12,159 bases of DNA from Chloroflexota bacterium (GTDB lineage Bacteria; Chloroflexota; Dormibacteria; Dormibacterales; Dormibacteraceae): NCBI GenBank assembly GCA_003446775.1, contig DMCH01000129.1, forward strand, positions 6,674 to 18,832, written 5' to 3'. The position numbers were made by a program, and so were the translations under genes. Position 1 is the first letter of the stretch. The number at the start of each line of letters is the position of its first letter. Under the pieces are notes generated by a model. It saw only the letters and a list, made by a program, of their open reading frames with translations, had not been told where the DNA came from and did no database searches. Positions 5,857-12,159 of the stretch are shown here, one piece after another.

Positions 5857-8077
5857 CTCCGGGCGGCAACTGGGCCTGGACTACCCAGCCCGCCTCCATT
5901 CCCTTGCCGACATGGGCGGCGACCAACCATACATCCGAGCCAACCACGTCCCCTTTTCCCTTGACTCCGAGTATCCGAGCCAGATGATGAAGCTGGATCG
6001 TAAAGTTAACCGGGTCGCGGATCTGACGGTCACCTGGGTAGGTTTCAACACGAGGCTGCTGGGAGTTGTCATAGTTCGGCCCTTGAAACAGGTTTTGGAC
6101 ATCTCCGTCTTCGTCGAGGCTGCGAACCTCACGCGCGCCTTGTGGGTCCATGTGAACGATTGTGCACAAGGCTCGAGGGTGGGATTCAAGGTAGTTTGAG
6201 ATTTGCAGCAAGAGCCCTGTATACGCCATCGAGTCGCGCAACCATGCATAACGAACAGAAGTCAGCAACTCACTGTGCAACTGACTCAGCGAATAGTCGT
6301 TAATTACGTTGTGCCGAGTTGCCTGCGTTCGTTTCGGATGCCCCGGCCACTCCCGCCATGAAGCTTCGTGGTCTCGAACGAAACCATCTATTAACTCACG
6401 GTTTGCGCGTACAGCATCCGTATCTATGTAGGGCCGCTCCGGATCGAACCAATCGCCGACGCTGAAGTTGCCGCGAAACAGTGCAGCTCCGACTACTGAA
6501 CTACGTGTCGGCTTAAGGCTCGGATCCAAGAAGAAGGCTCGCTTCCAGGCTTTTAGTGATTTGCCACTCGACAAGTATTTGGCAATTTGCTTGCGGAGCT
6601 TCTCCTCGTGCTCCACATACCCCAGGTAGGCTTGAATGGCGTCCGCCGGTAGGAACACGCGGCAGAAGCCAAGATATTCCTCCTTGTAGCCAAACCACCG
6701 CGCGCGCTGCTGGATGGTATCCGCCTGGTGGGTACCTAAACTTCGCGGCATATACGTCACCGTTAGGCCTTCCACCGTGTAGCCTCGGTTTAAGACCTCG
6801 CCACCGACCAGTATGTGAGAGTAGCTTTGGAGCCAGTCAGGTTGTGGAGTGGGTCCCTTCGCTCGATTGACCTCGTGTACCTGCGTCATTTTGAGTGCGT
6901 GGCTCAAGTAGGGCAATAACTCGTTTAACCCAGGAAGGTCCCGAACTGTCTTCTTGAGCTCGGCATGGACAGTTGCCAACTTCGCGAGGAGATCGTGGTA
7001 ATCAGGATCCGACTCGCCAACCAGTAACAACTTCAGCCATAACTTTTGGGCGCCAGTCACCCATCTGTAGTACTCGCCATGCGACTCCACTCGGTGCGAC
7101 GGATGGACCATCATTGACCTGTTGCCCAATCCGCCCTTGCTAAATCCTTCGGCGGCGCCGAGGAAGAACAGGAACAACGCTTCACTCAGTGTTGCGGGCG
7201 GCTCGTCGAGAACGTTATCTGGGCCGGGGATTTCGTCATCCGGGATCCGCCGAATGAGGTCTCGCCGCTGAAAGAAGGCTTTGCCGCCGACGTATCCGGT
7301 TCCGACGCTAAGGATATCGGCGAAATCAGGCGAGAGGACATCTATCAGGTTGATGAGCAGTAAGGCTTGTGGTGTGGCTGTGTACTCGAGAAACGTATGG
7401 TTAGGCAGCTTGGAGCGCATTTCAAGGATTCGTTTGTACGTGGCGCTTTCAAGTCCAACGGCGACGCGATTGTTCAGGCTGGCCTGATCCGCCTCGTCGT
7501 CAACTATGAGAGCTCGCACAGTTTCGAGCTTCAAGCGCGACAGTATCGTAATTGCGTTGTCTAGGTGAGTTCCGTTCTTCATGAGCGTGATGAGGACCGT
7601 TTGGCGCGCCAACCCCGGCAGAGCGCTGTCATCGCTGACAGCTCCTTCGATGCTCTGGATCACCTGCACCCTCGGTCTCGGGTTATCAATAAACAACCAC
7701 GCTCGGTCTTTACGATCATCAATCCTGAGATCTCGGCGCAAACGATCGCGCGACTGTTCGTAGAGGTTCACGTTGACGCCAGAACAGATAATCACAAGTC
7801 GAAAGCCGTTGTCTCGTGCGAGAGCGGCGACTGTGGTAAATGAGACTGTCTTGCCGCTCTGAACGTAACCGATTACCAATCCGGTCCGGCGCGCGCCGTA
7901 CTCTGTCGGCGATGCCTTCGACATAATGGAAACTGACTCTTCGAGAACCCGGTGACGATTCTCGTTATCCAAGCCCAGCCGGCTGAGGAGGCCAGTCGTT
8001 TCAGGACCCGCTTCAGGTTGCCAACCGCCTCCCTCGGAGGAGTCCGGTACAACATGAATGAGTTGTGGTTCGCTCAT
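5843..8077 (-). CDS. Z1 domain-containing superfamily-II helicase-like ATPase
   Basis: A 744-residue protein with an intact set of helicase-like motifs: Walker A GYVQSGKT at 70-77, Walker B DDEAD at 193-197, motif III-like EYTATPQA at 231-238, the Z1 block with MVHPS near 323-327, GGEVLNRGYTVEGL at 425-438 and the arginine-finger motif QQRARWFG at 456-463. The combination of TATPQA, GGEVLNRG and QQRARWFG is diagnostic of the Z1 family (PF10593). Such proteins are predicted to move on or remodel DNA in MORC/MutL-linked restriction systems. The C-terminal 200 residues are family-typical but without a domain I can name. Start ATG at 8077 leaves 4 nt after the MORC gene stop; no good Shine-Dalgarno is present, so coupled translation is likely. 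It overlaps the DUF4420 gene by 14 bp, which argues that the ATPase and nuclease work as one complex. Confidence 0.93.
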   Translation of the reverse strand: MSEPQLIHVVPDSSEGGGWQPEAGPETTGLLSRLGLDNENRHRVLEESVSIMSKASPTEYGARRTGLVIGYVQSGKTVSFTTVAALARDNGFRLVIICSGVNVNLYEQSRDRLRRDLRIDDRKDRAWLFIDNPRPRVQVIQSIEGAVSDDSALPGLARQTVLITLMKNGTHLDNAITILSRLKLETVRALIVDDEADQASLNNRVAVGLESATYKRILEMRSKLPNHTFLEYTATPQALLLINLIDVLSPDFADILSVGTGYVGGKAFFQRRDLIRRIPDDEIPGPDNVLDEPPATLSEALFLFFLGAAEGFSKGGLGNRSMMVHPSHRVESHGEYYRWVTGAQKLWLKLLLVGESDPDYHDLLAKLATVHAELKKTVRDLPGLNELLPYLSHALKMTQVHEVNRAKGPTPQPDWLQSYSHILVGGEVLNRGYTVEGLTVTYMPRSLGTHQADTIQQRARWFGYKEEYLGFCRVFLPADAIQAYLGYVEHEEKLRKQIAKYLSSGKSLKAWKRAFFLDPSLKPTRSSVVGAALFRGNFSVGDWFDPERPYIDTDAVRANRELIDGFVRDHEASWREWPGHPKRTQATRHNVINDYSLSQLHSELLTSVRYAWLRDSMAYTGLLLQISNYLESHPRALCTIVHMDPQGAREVRSLDEDGDVQNLFQGPNYDNSQQPRVETYPGDRQIRDPVNFTIQLHHLARILGVKGKGDVVGSDVWLVAAHVGKGMEAGWVVQAQLPPGDEQD

Positions 8078-8081
8078 TACG

Positions 8082-9638
8082 CTATGGCTTGCTCAGCGCC
8101 TCTCTGAGCAACTCGTTCACGTGCTTGCGAATCACGCCTGCAAACGTTACTCCCTGCTCACGCGCGATCACCTCGGCGAGCACGAGCGCCGTCCCGATCC
8201 GCAGCACCCCTTCGAGCTCAGTCGGGAAAATTGGTCTAAAGCGTTCCATAAAGGGGTGGGCCAGGTTCATCCTGATGCCCAGTTCTCTTATGGTCCCTGA
8301 GCCGGCCCGGGTAGGCTGGTCCGCCAAACTTAACCACTCACCGATCGCCGGGTCGACGACCAGTTCGATAGAGATGCGCCACTTGTCTTCTCCGACAGTG
8401 ACGTCGATTGTCCGGCTCGCCGTTCCGCCCGCAGGTGGTAGGGCAGCGAGGGTGGCGTCATCACCAATCGTTTCAATCACCTGCTGCGTGATTACGGCCG
8501 ATGATTCTCGTTCGAGCGCTGCAGCGGTAGCATCCACAGCTATCTGTGCAGGGGCCACAACGTCTTGAGGCCGCACGCGCGTTCGATAACCTTCTGCTTG
8601 GCTCAGGAGACGCAGTGGTTCGGAGTCCAATGCTCCCTTGAGAGTTGCGAGGACGGCCTCCTCATCGTCCTCCCACTGAAAACCATCCTTCGTGTGCGTG
8701 ACGTCAAAGCCGTCGAGATTCAACTCTCCAAAAAGTCGCTGATAGGTGAAGCTGTTCGAGCTTCCGAATATCTCTTGGGGTCGGTAGCCTTCATCAGCGC
8801 TTCCCTGGATCAGACGATTGCGACGAAACAGCGCGAACCCAGCCTCGGCGGTACTGCCCCGCTCACGTAGAGCCGCGAATCCCGAGAGCCTTTTACCGTC
8901 CTCAAACACAAGGTCGATCGGTTTCTCCCACAGTAGCGTCACATCGGAGTCCTTGAAATAGGGAGCCGTCAGTATCGCTGGCGAGATGTAGGTCAAAGGC
9001 TCCCCATCGAAGGTCAGGTCGAGTTCCCCATCGCGAACGAAGACCCTGAAGATACTGGCCAGATGTTCGCGAATCTTCGGAAGCGTGCTTCCACGTAGCG
9101 GCTTGTAGAGATTGGCAAGAACGATCTCGGTGTAATGATCTGTTGGCTTCTTGGTGCGTGTAACGATATCCACTTCCTCGCGGTCCTCTCGCACGATTTT
9201 GGCGATGTCAAACGTCACGCTTCGCTCGACCTGCTCACCAAATGCGCCAGACCGCACCGTCCAAGTCTTCGCGAACCAGCAAGCCGCGCTCTTCATTCCC
9301 ATTCCGAACTCAGAAAGGCCACTTTGATCAAGTGGGATTTCAGCAGCTCTGAATGCACGCGGATAGTCTTTTTCGTGTATGCCGGCCGCGTTGTCGCGAA
9401 TTACTAGCCGCCCACCAGCAGAAGGATCCCATTCGAGAGCGACTCTCAACTTGAACTCGGGGCCATGGAGGTCGCGCAACTCCGCCTTGTAATCCAGGTA
9501 GCTCTGTATTGCGTTATCTACGAACTCGGCGAGTGCAAACCAGGGCTTGTAATTGAGATGACGAAGGACGGAGAGGATTGTGACCCGTGGTCGGATGTTG
9601 ACTGAGTGCAGTTCCCCCGGAAGAGCTTCGTCGGCCAC
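8082..9638 (-). CDS. MORC/MutL-type GHKL ATPase
   Basis: A 518-residue protein whose N-terminal third is a GHKL (Hsp90/histidine kinase/MutL) ATPase: N-box LAEFVDNAIQS with E38 as likely catalytic base and N42 for Mg2+, the ATP-lid element RDNAAGI with D82 and G86, and GLSEFGMGMKSAAC at 107-120. FALAEFVDNA and FGMGMK are typical of MORC-type members rather than of mismatch-repair MutL. The middle (about 190-330) should be the S5-fold transducer domain. The C-terminal 70 residues (NLAHPFMERF near 458-467) are the conserved tail of bacterial members. ATP-driven dimerisation that clamps DNA is the known behaviour of the family. GTG at 9638 is the start, 27 nt after the methyltransferase stop; the nearest AGG lies about 18 nt upstream, so the ribosome site is weak. 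It sits between methyltransferase and Z1 ATPase, as in predicted MORC restriction systems. Confidence 0.93.
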   Translation of the reverse strand: MADEALPGELHSVNIRPRVTILSVLRHLNYKPWFALAEFVDNAIQSYLDYKAELRDLHGPEFKLRVALEWDPSAGGRLVIRDNAAGIHEKDYPRAFRAAEIPLDQSGLSEFGMGMKSAACWFAKTWTVRSGAFGEQVERSVTFDIAKIVREDREEVDIVTRTKKPTDHYTEIVLANLYKPLRGSTLPKIREHLASIFRVFVRDGELDLTFDGEPLTYISPAILTAPYFKDSDVTLLWEKPIDLVFEDGKRLSGFAALRERGSTAEAGFALFRRNRLIQGSADEGYRPQEIFGSSNSFTYQRLFGELNLDGFDVTHTKDGFQWEDDEEAVLATLKGALDSEPLRLLSQAEGYRTRVRPQDVVAPAQIAVDATAAALERESSAVITQQVIETIGDDATLAALPPAGGTASRTIDVTVGEDKWRISIELVVDPAIGEWLSLADQPTRAGSGTIRELGIRMNLAHPFMERFRPIFPTELEGVLRIGTALVLAEVIAREQGVTFAGVIRKHVNELLREALSKP

Positions 9639-9665
9639 CGTGACCGAAAGCTTAGCCTGCCGTCC

Positions 9666-11033
9666 TCACTCCAGCTTCGCTAGTCCGTCGGGAGGTCCGA
9701 GCAAGTTCAACCTTGGTTCGGGTGCCCTGCCCAGGAGCCGCGATGCAACCTCGGTCGCAACTCCCACATGCACGGCGTTGCCCAACGCTTGAAACGCGAA
9801 CTCGCGTCGTGAAGGGAGTTCAAAAGTCGAAGGAAAGCCTTGAAGGCGTAAAGCCTCGCCTCGGGTTATGAAGCGGCGCTTCGGCCCTATGATCGGGACT
9901 TGGCTAGTCGTGAGCGAGACGAGTGCGGGTATCGCCGTCATACGCTTGATTCTTAGCCCCGAAGGCCGGAATTGGAGTACATGTGCCCAGAGGTTACGAA
10001 CCTCTCCTTGGCAGTTCCACTCCAGTTTGCGTTGAGACGCGGGCAACTGCCGGATAGCAGTCAGCCATTGACGCGAGATGTACCGCCGATTGGTTTGGTA
10101 CCAAGCTCGATTTTGCGCGATGAATTTTGACTTCCAGTACGGAAATCGACGCTCCTCATCCCTGGCATAGCTTGGCAGCAGCGCTACCATTTGCGCTCTT
10201 GTCATGGCTGGACTCCCGCCCAGTTGCTTGGTCGCGAGGAGAAGTTCAGATTTGCTGGACCCAAAGGGAGTCTTTCTCTCAAACGGATAAGTTGCCCCAA
10301 ACTCATCACTCCATATTGGAAAGGACGGGAGTCCACGTGTGGCGGGCAACTCACGCAGTATGTCGTTCCACAGTTCAATACAGGCAATTTGTGCGTCACT
10401 CAACCTCGTCTCGTGACGTTCGTCCTTCGTGAGTCGTCCGTTGGGTGTTAGATACGGCCGAAGAGCGGTCGGGTTGGCGCGCTTTGGCTCGGGTAACACA
10501 TCGTCGCGAAGGGGTCGCCGCCGCGCCACTGCATAGAACCTCTCACGCCACTGTGGGAAACCTAGGTGGTGAGGTGATAGAAGCCCGCGACCGCCACTCT
10601 TTACGTGCTCGGTTGCTACAACTGAGTAACCCAAGAGTCGGAGGCGGTGCCGTGCGCTACGCCAGGTCTTGCCGCCATTGTGCTGCTCGAAGTTGCCGAC
10701 GTTTTCCAGAATCACGTATTCGGGGGTGTGTTTACGCAGGATTGCAAGAATGTCGTCGATGTAGGTGCCACGGTCATCGTGATGGCCGTTCTGATAACCA
10801 GACTTGGAGAACGGTTGGCAGGGGAAACCGGCACACAGGACGTCGTGCGCGGGAACTGACTCGATTGCAGTCCTGATGTCTCCGGCCAGTCGCGGTCCCG
10901 CGAGCTTGAAGTTTCGGCCATAGATCTGTCGGAGCTCAGGGTCTAGCTCAGATGCAAAGACGCACCGATGTCCAAGTGCATCGAGGGCGAGGTGAAAGCC
11001 ACCGAGGCCCGCGAAAAGGTCTACGAACCGCAC
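9666..11033 (-). CDS. dcm: DNA (cytosine-5-)-methyltransferase
   Basis: A complete 455-residue C5-cytosine methyltransferase that transfers a methyl group from S-adenosylmethionine to cytosine in a specific DNA site. Motifs in order: I FAGLGGFHLAL (7-17), IV GFPCQPFSKSG with catalytic C72, VI ENVGNF with E110, VIII QWRERFYAVARR (161-172), IX TRGEALRLQGFPSTF (390-404) and X QALGNAVHVGVA (416-427). The target-recognition region is long, about 180-385, and includes RPSGLRIKRM; the target site cannot be read from it. GTG at 11033 is the only sensible start: an in-frame TGA lies seven codons upstream and the protein begins right at motif I. It follows the Vsr gene by 70 bp and precedes the MORC ATPase by 27 bp. 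It should provide self-marking for the system. 24 of its first 60 codons end in A/T, far more than in the flanking VOC gene. The symbol is the generic family one. Confidence 0.96.
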   Translation of the reverse strand: MRFVDLFAGLGGFHLALDALGHRCVFASELDPELRQIYGRNFKLAGPRLAGDIRTAIESVPAHDVLCAGFPCQPFSKSGYQNGHHDDRGTYIDDILAILRKHTPEYVILENVGNFEQHNGGKTWRSARHRLRLLGYSVVATEHVKSGGRGLLSPHHLGFPQWRERFYAVARRRPLRDDVLPEPKRANPTALRPYLTPNGRLTKDERHETRLSDAQIACIELWNDILRELPATRGLPSFPIWSDEFGATYPFERKTPFGSSKSELLLATKQLGGSPAMTRAQMVALLPSYARDEERRFPYWKSKFIAQNRAWYQTNRRYISRQWLTAIRQLPASQRKLEWNCQGEVRNLWAHVLQFRPSGLRIKRMTAIPALVSLTTSQVPIIGPKRRFITRGEALRLQGFPSTFELPSRREFAFQALGNAVHVGVATEVASRLLGRAPEPRLNLLGPPDGLAKLE

Positions 11034-11038
11034 GTCAA

Positions 11039-11050
11039 GACGTCGACGTC
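11039..11050. promoter_or_regulatory. 12-bp perfect palindrome upstream of the methyltransferase
   Basis: GACGTCGACGTC is its own reverse complement and ends 5 nt before the GTG of the methyltransferase gene. On the minus strand it is flanked on both sides by TTGAC. It contains three CpG steps. It is a possible operator or self-methylated control site; a chance 12-bp palindrome in a 70-bp gap is uncommon but not excluded. Confidence 0.35.
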
Positions 11051-11103
11051 GTCAACAAGATTGCCGCCAGCCTAACCCAAACACCTGTTCGATACAAGTG
11101 CTC

Positions 11104-11610
11104 TTAATGGCCGCTTCGCAATCGGGGGAGGCGTAGCCGCACCGTCTCGAATATCCGGTTGGCGGCCGCGGTGGACGATTCGTGCTCCCAAACTCTGATC
11201 GAGTTCCAGCCAGCTTGCGCGAGCAGATCATCCACGCGGCGGTCGCGCAAGACATTTCCGGAGATCTTTGCTCGCCAGTACTCACGGTTCACCGCTGGCC
11301 ATGTGCCGTGAGTTTCGCAGCCGTGCCAGAAGCAGCCGTCCAGAAAGACAGCGACGCGCGATGGCCGAAACACCACATCCGCGCTCATGTTCGAACCCTG
11401 TATGGGCTTGGCATGTATGCGATATCGCAACCCGAGCCGGTGCAAGGCAGACCTAAGGCGACGCTCCGGCGATGTGTTTTTCTTCCGGTTCGCGGACATC
11501 ACTGAGCGCACCGCCGAGGATGTTGCCCACGATGTCCCCGGGACTGAGATGAGGATTGACCTGGTTTTAGACTTAGGGGTCAATCGCCTCAGCAAGCTCG
11601 CCAGCGACAT
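11104..11610 (-). CDS. vsr: Very short patch repair (Vsr) endonuclease
   Basis: A 168-residue Vsr protein, which nicks 5' of the T in T:G mismatches produced when 5-methylcytosine deaminates, protecting the methyltransferase site from C-to-T mutation. Visible hallmarks: NRKKNTSPERRLRSAL (41-56), ADVVF with likely catalytic D78, VFLDGCFWHGC (88-98) with the zinc/catalytic C93, H96 and C98, H101, then NREYWRAKISGN and VWEHES. The Vsr-like similarity appears to begin at SWATSSAVR (27-35), upstream of the internal ATG at 11499 (M38), so the ATG at 11610 is kept although it gives about 26 extra residues and a 38-bp overlap with the preceding gene. In-frame TTG codons at 11595 and 11583 are alternatives. 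It lies directly upstream of the methyltransferase on the same strand, the usual pairing. Confidence 0.93.
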   Translation of the reverse strand: MSLASLLRRLTPKSKTRSILISVPGTSWATSSAVRSVMSANRKKNTSPERRLRSALHRLGLRYRIHAKPIQGSNMSADVVFRPSRVAVFLDGCFWHGCETHGTWPAVNREYWRAKISGNVLRDRRVDDLLAQAGWNSIRVWEHESSTAAANRIFETVRLRLPRLRSGH

Positions 11611-11962
11611 CTTCGCCGGCCGCCTGTCTCTGAATTAGCGCTCTGATCCGGTCAGCTTGCGCAGGATTACTTAGTGCTCGACGCAACAGTTTGGCCGCTG
11701 CTCGGCGCGTTGCTTTGTCGACCAACGGGCCCTTTCCTTTGGTTGCCTTGGACTCACGTGTATCGATGCGGAGCGTCACACGACCGGTCCTAGCACTGGT
11801 GGACTCTCGAATGAGTAGGCCAAGGGATTCAGCCAAAACCCTAACAACCGTGAGTGGATCGAACCGGTCGTCGATTGAGTGGTGCCAGAGAACCGTCATC
11901 CTCCGATAGTCGTCTGTACCACGCCCGTTCTTGATCACAAGGCCACTAGCGTAACTAGCCAC
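11573..11962 (-). CDS. Small basic protein of unknown function, first gene of the operon
   Basis: A 129-residue protein that I do not recognise. The N-terminal half (MTVLWHHSIDDRFDPLTVVRVLAESLGLLIRES) looks like a small alpha/beta unit, followed by a polar, Lys/Arg-rich middle (RESKATKGKG) and a helical, charged C-terminus (KATRRAAAKLLRRAL, DRIRALIQRQ). There is no signal peptide or membrane segment. GTG at 11962 opens the longest frame; an ATG at 11899 preceded by GGAGG with no spacer is an alternative giving 108 residues. Its 3' end overlaps the Vsr gene by 38 bp, and the run of tightly packed same-strand genes begins here, so it is probably a real leader gene of the system, perhaps a regulator or DNA-binding accessory. 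Coding status rests on position and overlap more than on homology. Confidence 0.6.
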   Translation of the reverse strand: MASYASGLVIKNGRGTDDYRRMTVLWHHSIDDRFDPLTVVRVLAESLGLLIRESTSARTGRVTLRIDTRESKATKGKGPLVDKATRRAAAKLLRRALSNPAQADRIRALIQRQAAGEDVAGELAEAIDP

Positions 11963-12014
11963 ATACCGTCTAGTCTCAATTTTGCTGCCATAAGTACGGT
12001 CTTGTGATAAGGGC

Positions 12015-12090
12015 TGGAGCCCACGCCCGGATTCGAACCGGGGACCTTTTCCTTACCAAGGAAATGCTCTACCGCCTGAGCTACGTGGGC
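12015..12090 (-). tRNA. tRNA-Thr (anticodon GGT)
   Basis: A full cloverleaf is present on the minus strand: acceptor GCCCACG/CGTGGGC (7 bp), D arm GCTC...GAGC, anticodon stem TTTCC/GGAAA around loop TTGGTAA giving anticodon GGT (reads ACC, threonine), T arm CCCGG-TTCGAAT-CCGGG, discriminator T and an encoded CCA (12015-12017). The mature body is 12018-12090. The 3' end faces the defence operon, the usual orientation when a tRNA serves as an integration site, but no second copy of its 3' end was found in the window. Confidence 0.97.
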
Positions 12091-12106
12091 GCGCCGTAGG
12101 CCAAAG

Positions 12107-12112
12107 ATTCTA
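12107..12112 (-). promoter_or_regulatory. Possible -10 element of the tRNA-Thr gene
   Basis: TAGAAT on the minus strand lies 16 nt before the tRNA 5' end, a suitable distance for a short leader. No convincing -35 hexamer is seen 16-18 nt further upstream, which is not unusual in GC-rich bacteria. Weak evidence. Confidence 0.3.
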
Positions 12113-12159
12113 GTTAGCTTCCTGACTCCACCCGGCCCACGTCGGTCAGGATCTCCGCC

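Noticed and set aside
9666..11033. BREX, DISARM or Dnd identity for the locus
   Set aside because: No BrxL/PglZ, DrmA/DrmB/DrmC or DndB-E-like proteins are seen; the MORC, Z1, DUF4420 and Vsr set points elsewhere.
11104..11499. ATG at 11499 as the Vsr start
   Set aside because: The Vsr-like residues SWATSSAVR lie upstream of it, so a start at or near 11610 fits better, though not decisively.

Overview
The window looks like a defence island in a high-GC bacterium. An actinobacterium is plausible from the GC-rich coding of the first gene and the style of the tRNA-Thr, but the sequence does not prove this. The left end carries the 3' part of an ordinary two-domain VOC (glyoxalase/bleomycin-resistance fold) gene, closed by a strong GC hairpin. 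The right end carries a complete tRNA-Thr(GGT) with an encoded CCA. The genes between them have visibly lower third-position GC: 24 of the first 60 codons of the methyltransferase end in A/T, against 8 of the first 60 visible codons of the VOC gene. This fits acquisition by transfer. No integrase, transposase or att-like repeat was seen.

Layout from right to left along the minus strand, in order of transcription: tRNA-Thr; an unrecognised 129-aa protein; a Vsr-type mismatch-nicking endonuclease; a C5-cytosine DNA methyltransferase; a MORC/MutL-type GHKL ATPase; a Z1-domain superfamily-II helicase-like ATPase; a DUF4420-type PD-(D/E)XK protein; a 408-aa protein joining the N-terminal domain seen in modification-dependent HNH endonucleases to an EVE/PUA-like reader domain but lacking an HNH motif; then, after a 133-bp gap, a ParB/Srx-like protein and a PD-(D/E)XK-like protein that overlap by 4 bp. 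On the plus strand at the left edge, converging on this operon, is a stand-alone 212-aa PD-(D/E)XK-like protein.

The methyltransferase + Vsr + MORC ATPase + Z1 + DUF4420 core matches the MORC/Z1 restriction-modification systems predicted by comparative genomics (Iyer, Abhiman and Aravind, 2008). It is related to the experimentally reported Mza (MutL-Z1-DUF-AIPR) defence system. This locus has no recognisable AIPR protein; in its place are the reader-like protein and the ParB/nuclease pair. The likely logic is inference: the methyltransferase marks self DNA, Vsr repairs T:G mismatches from 5mC deamination, the MORC and Z1 ATPases sense and remodel invading DNA, and one or more PD-(D/E)XK proteins cleave it. 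The HNH-less reader and the ParB-nuclease pair are the least described parts and the best candidates for something new.
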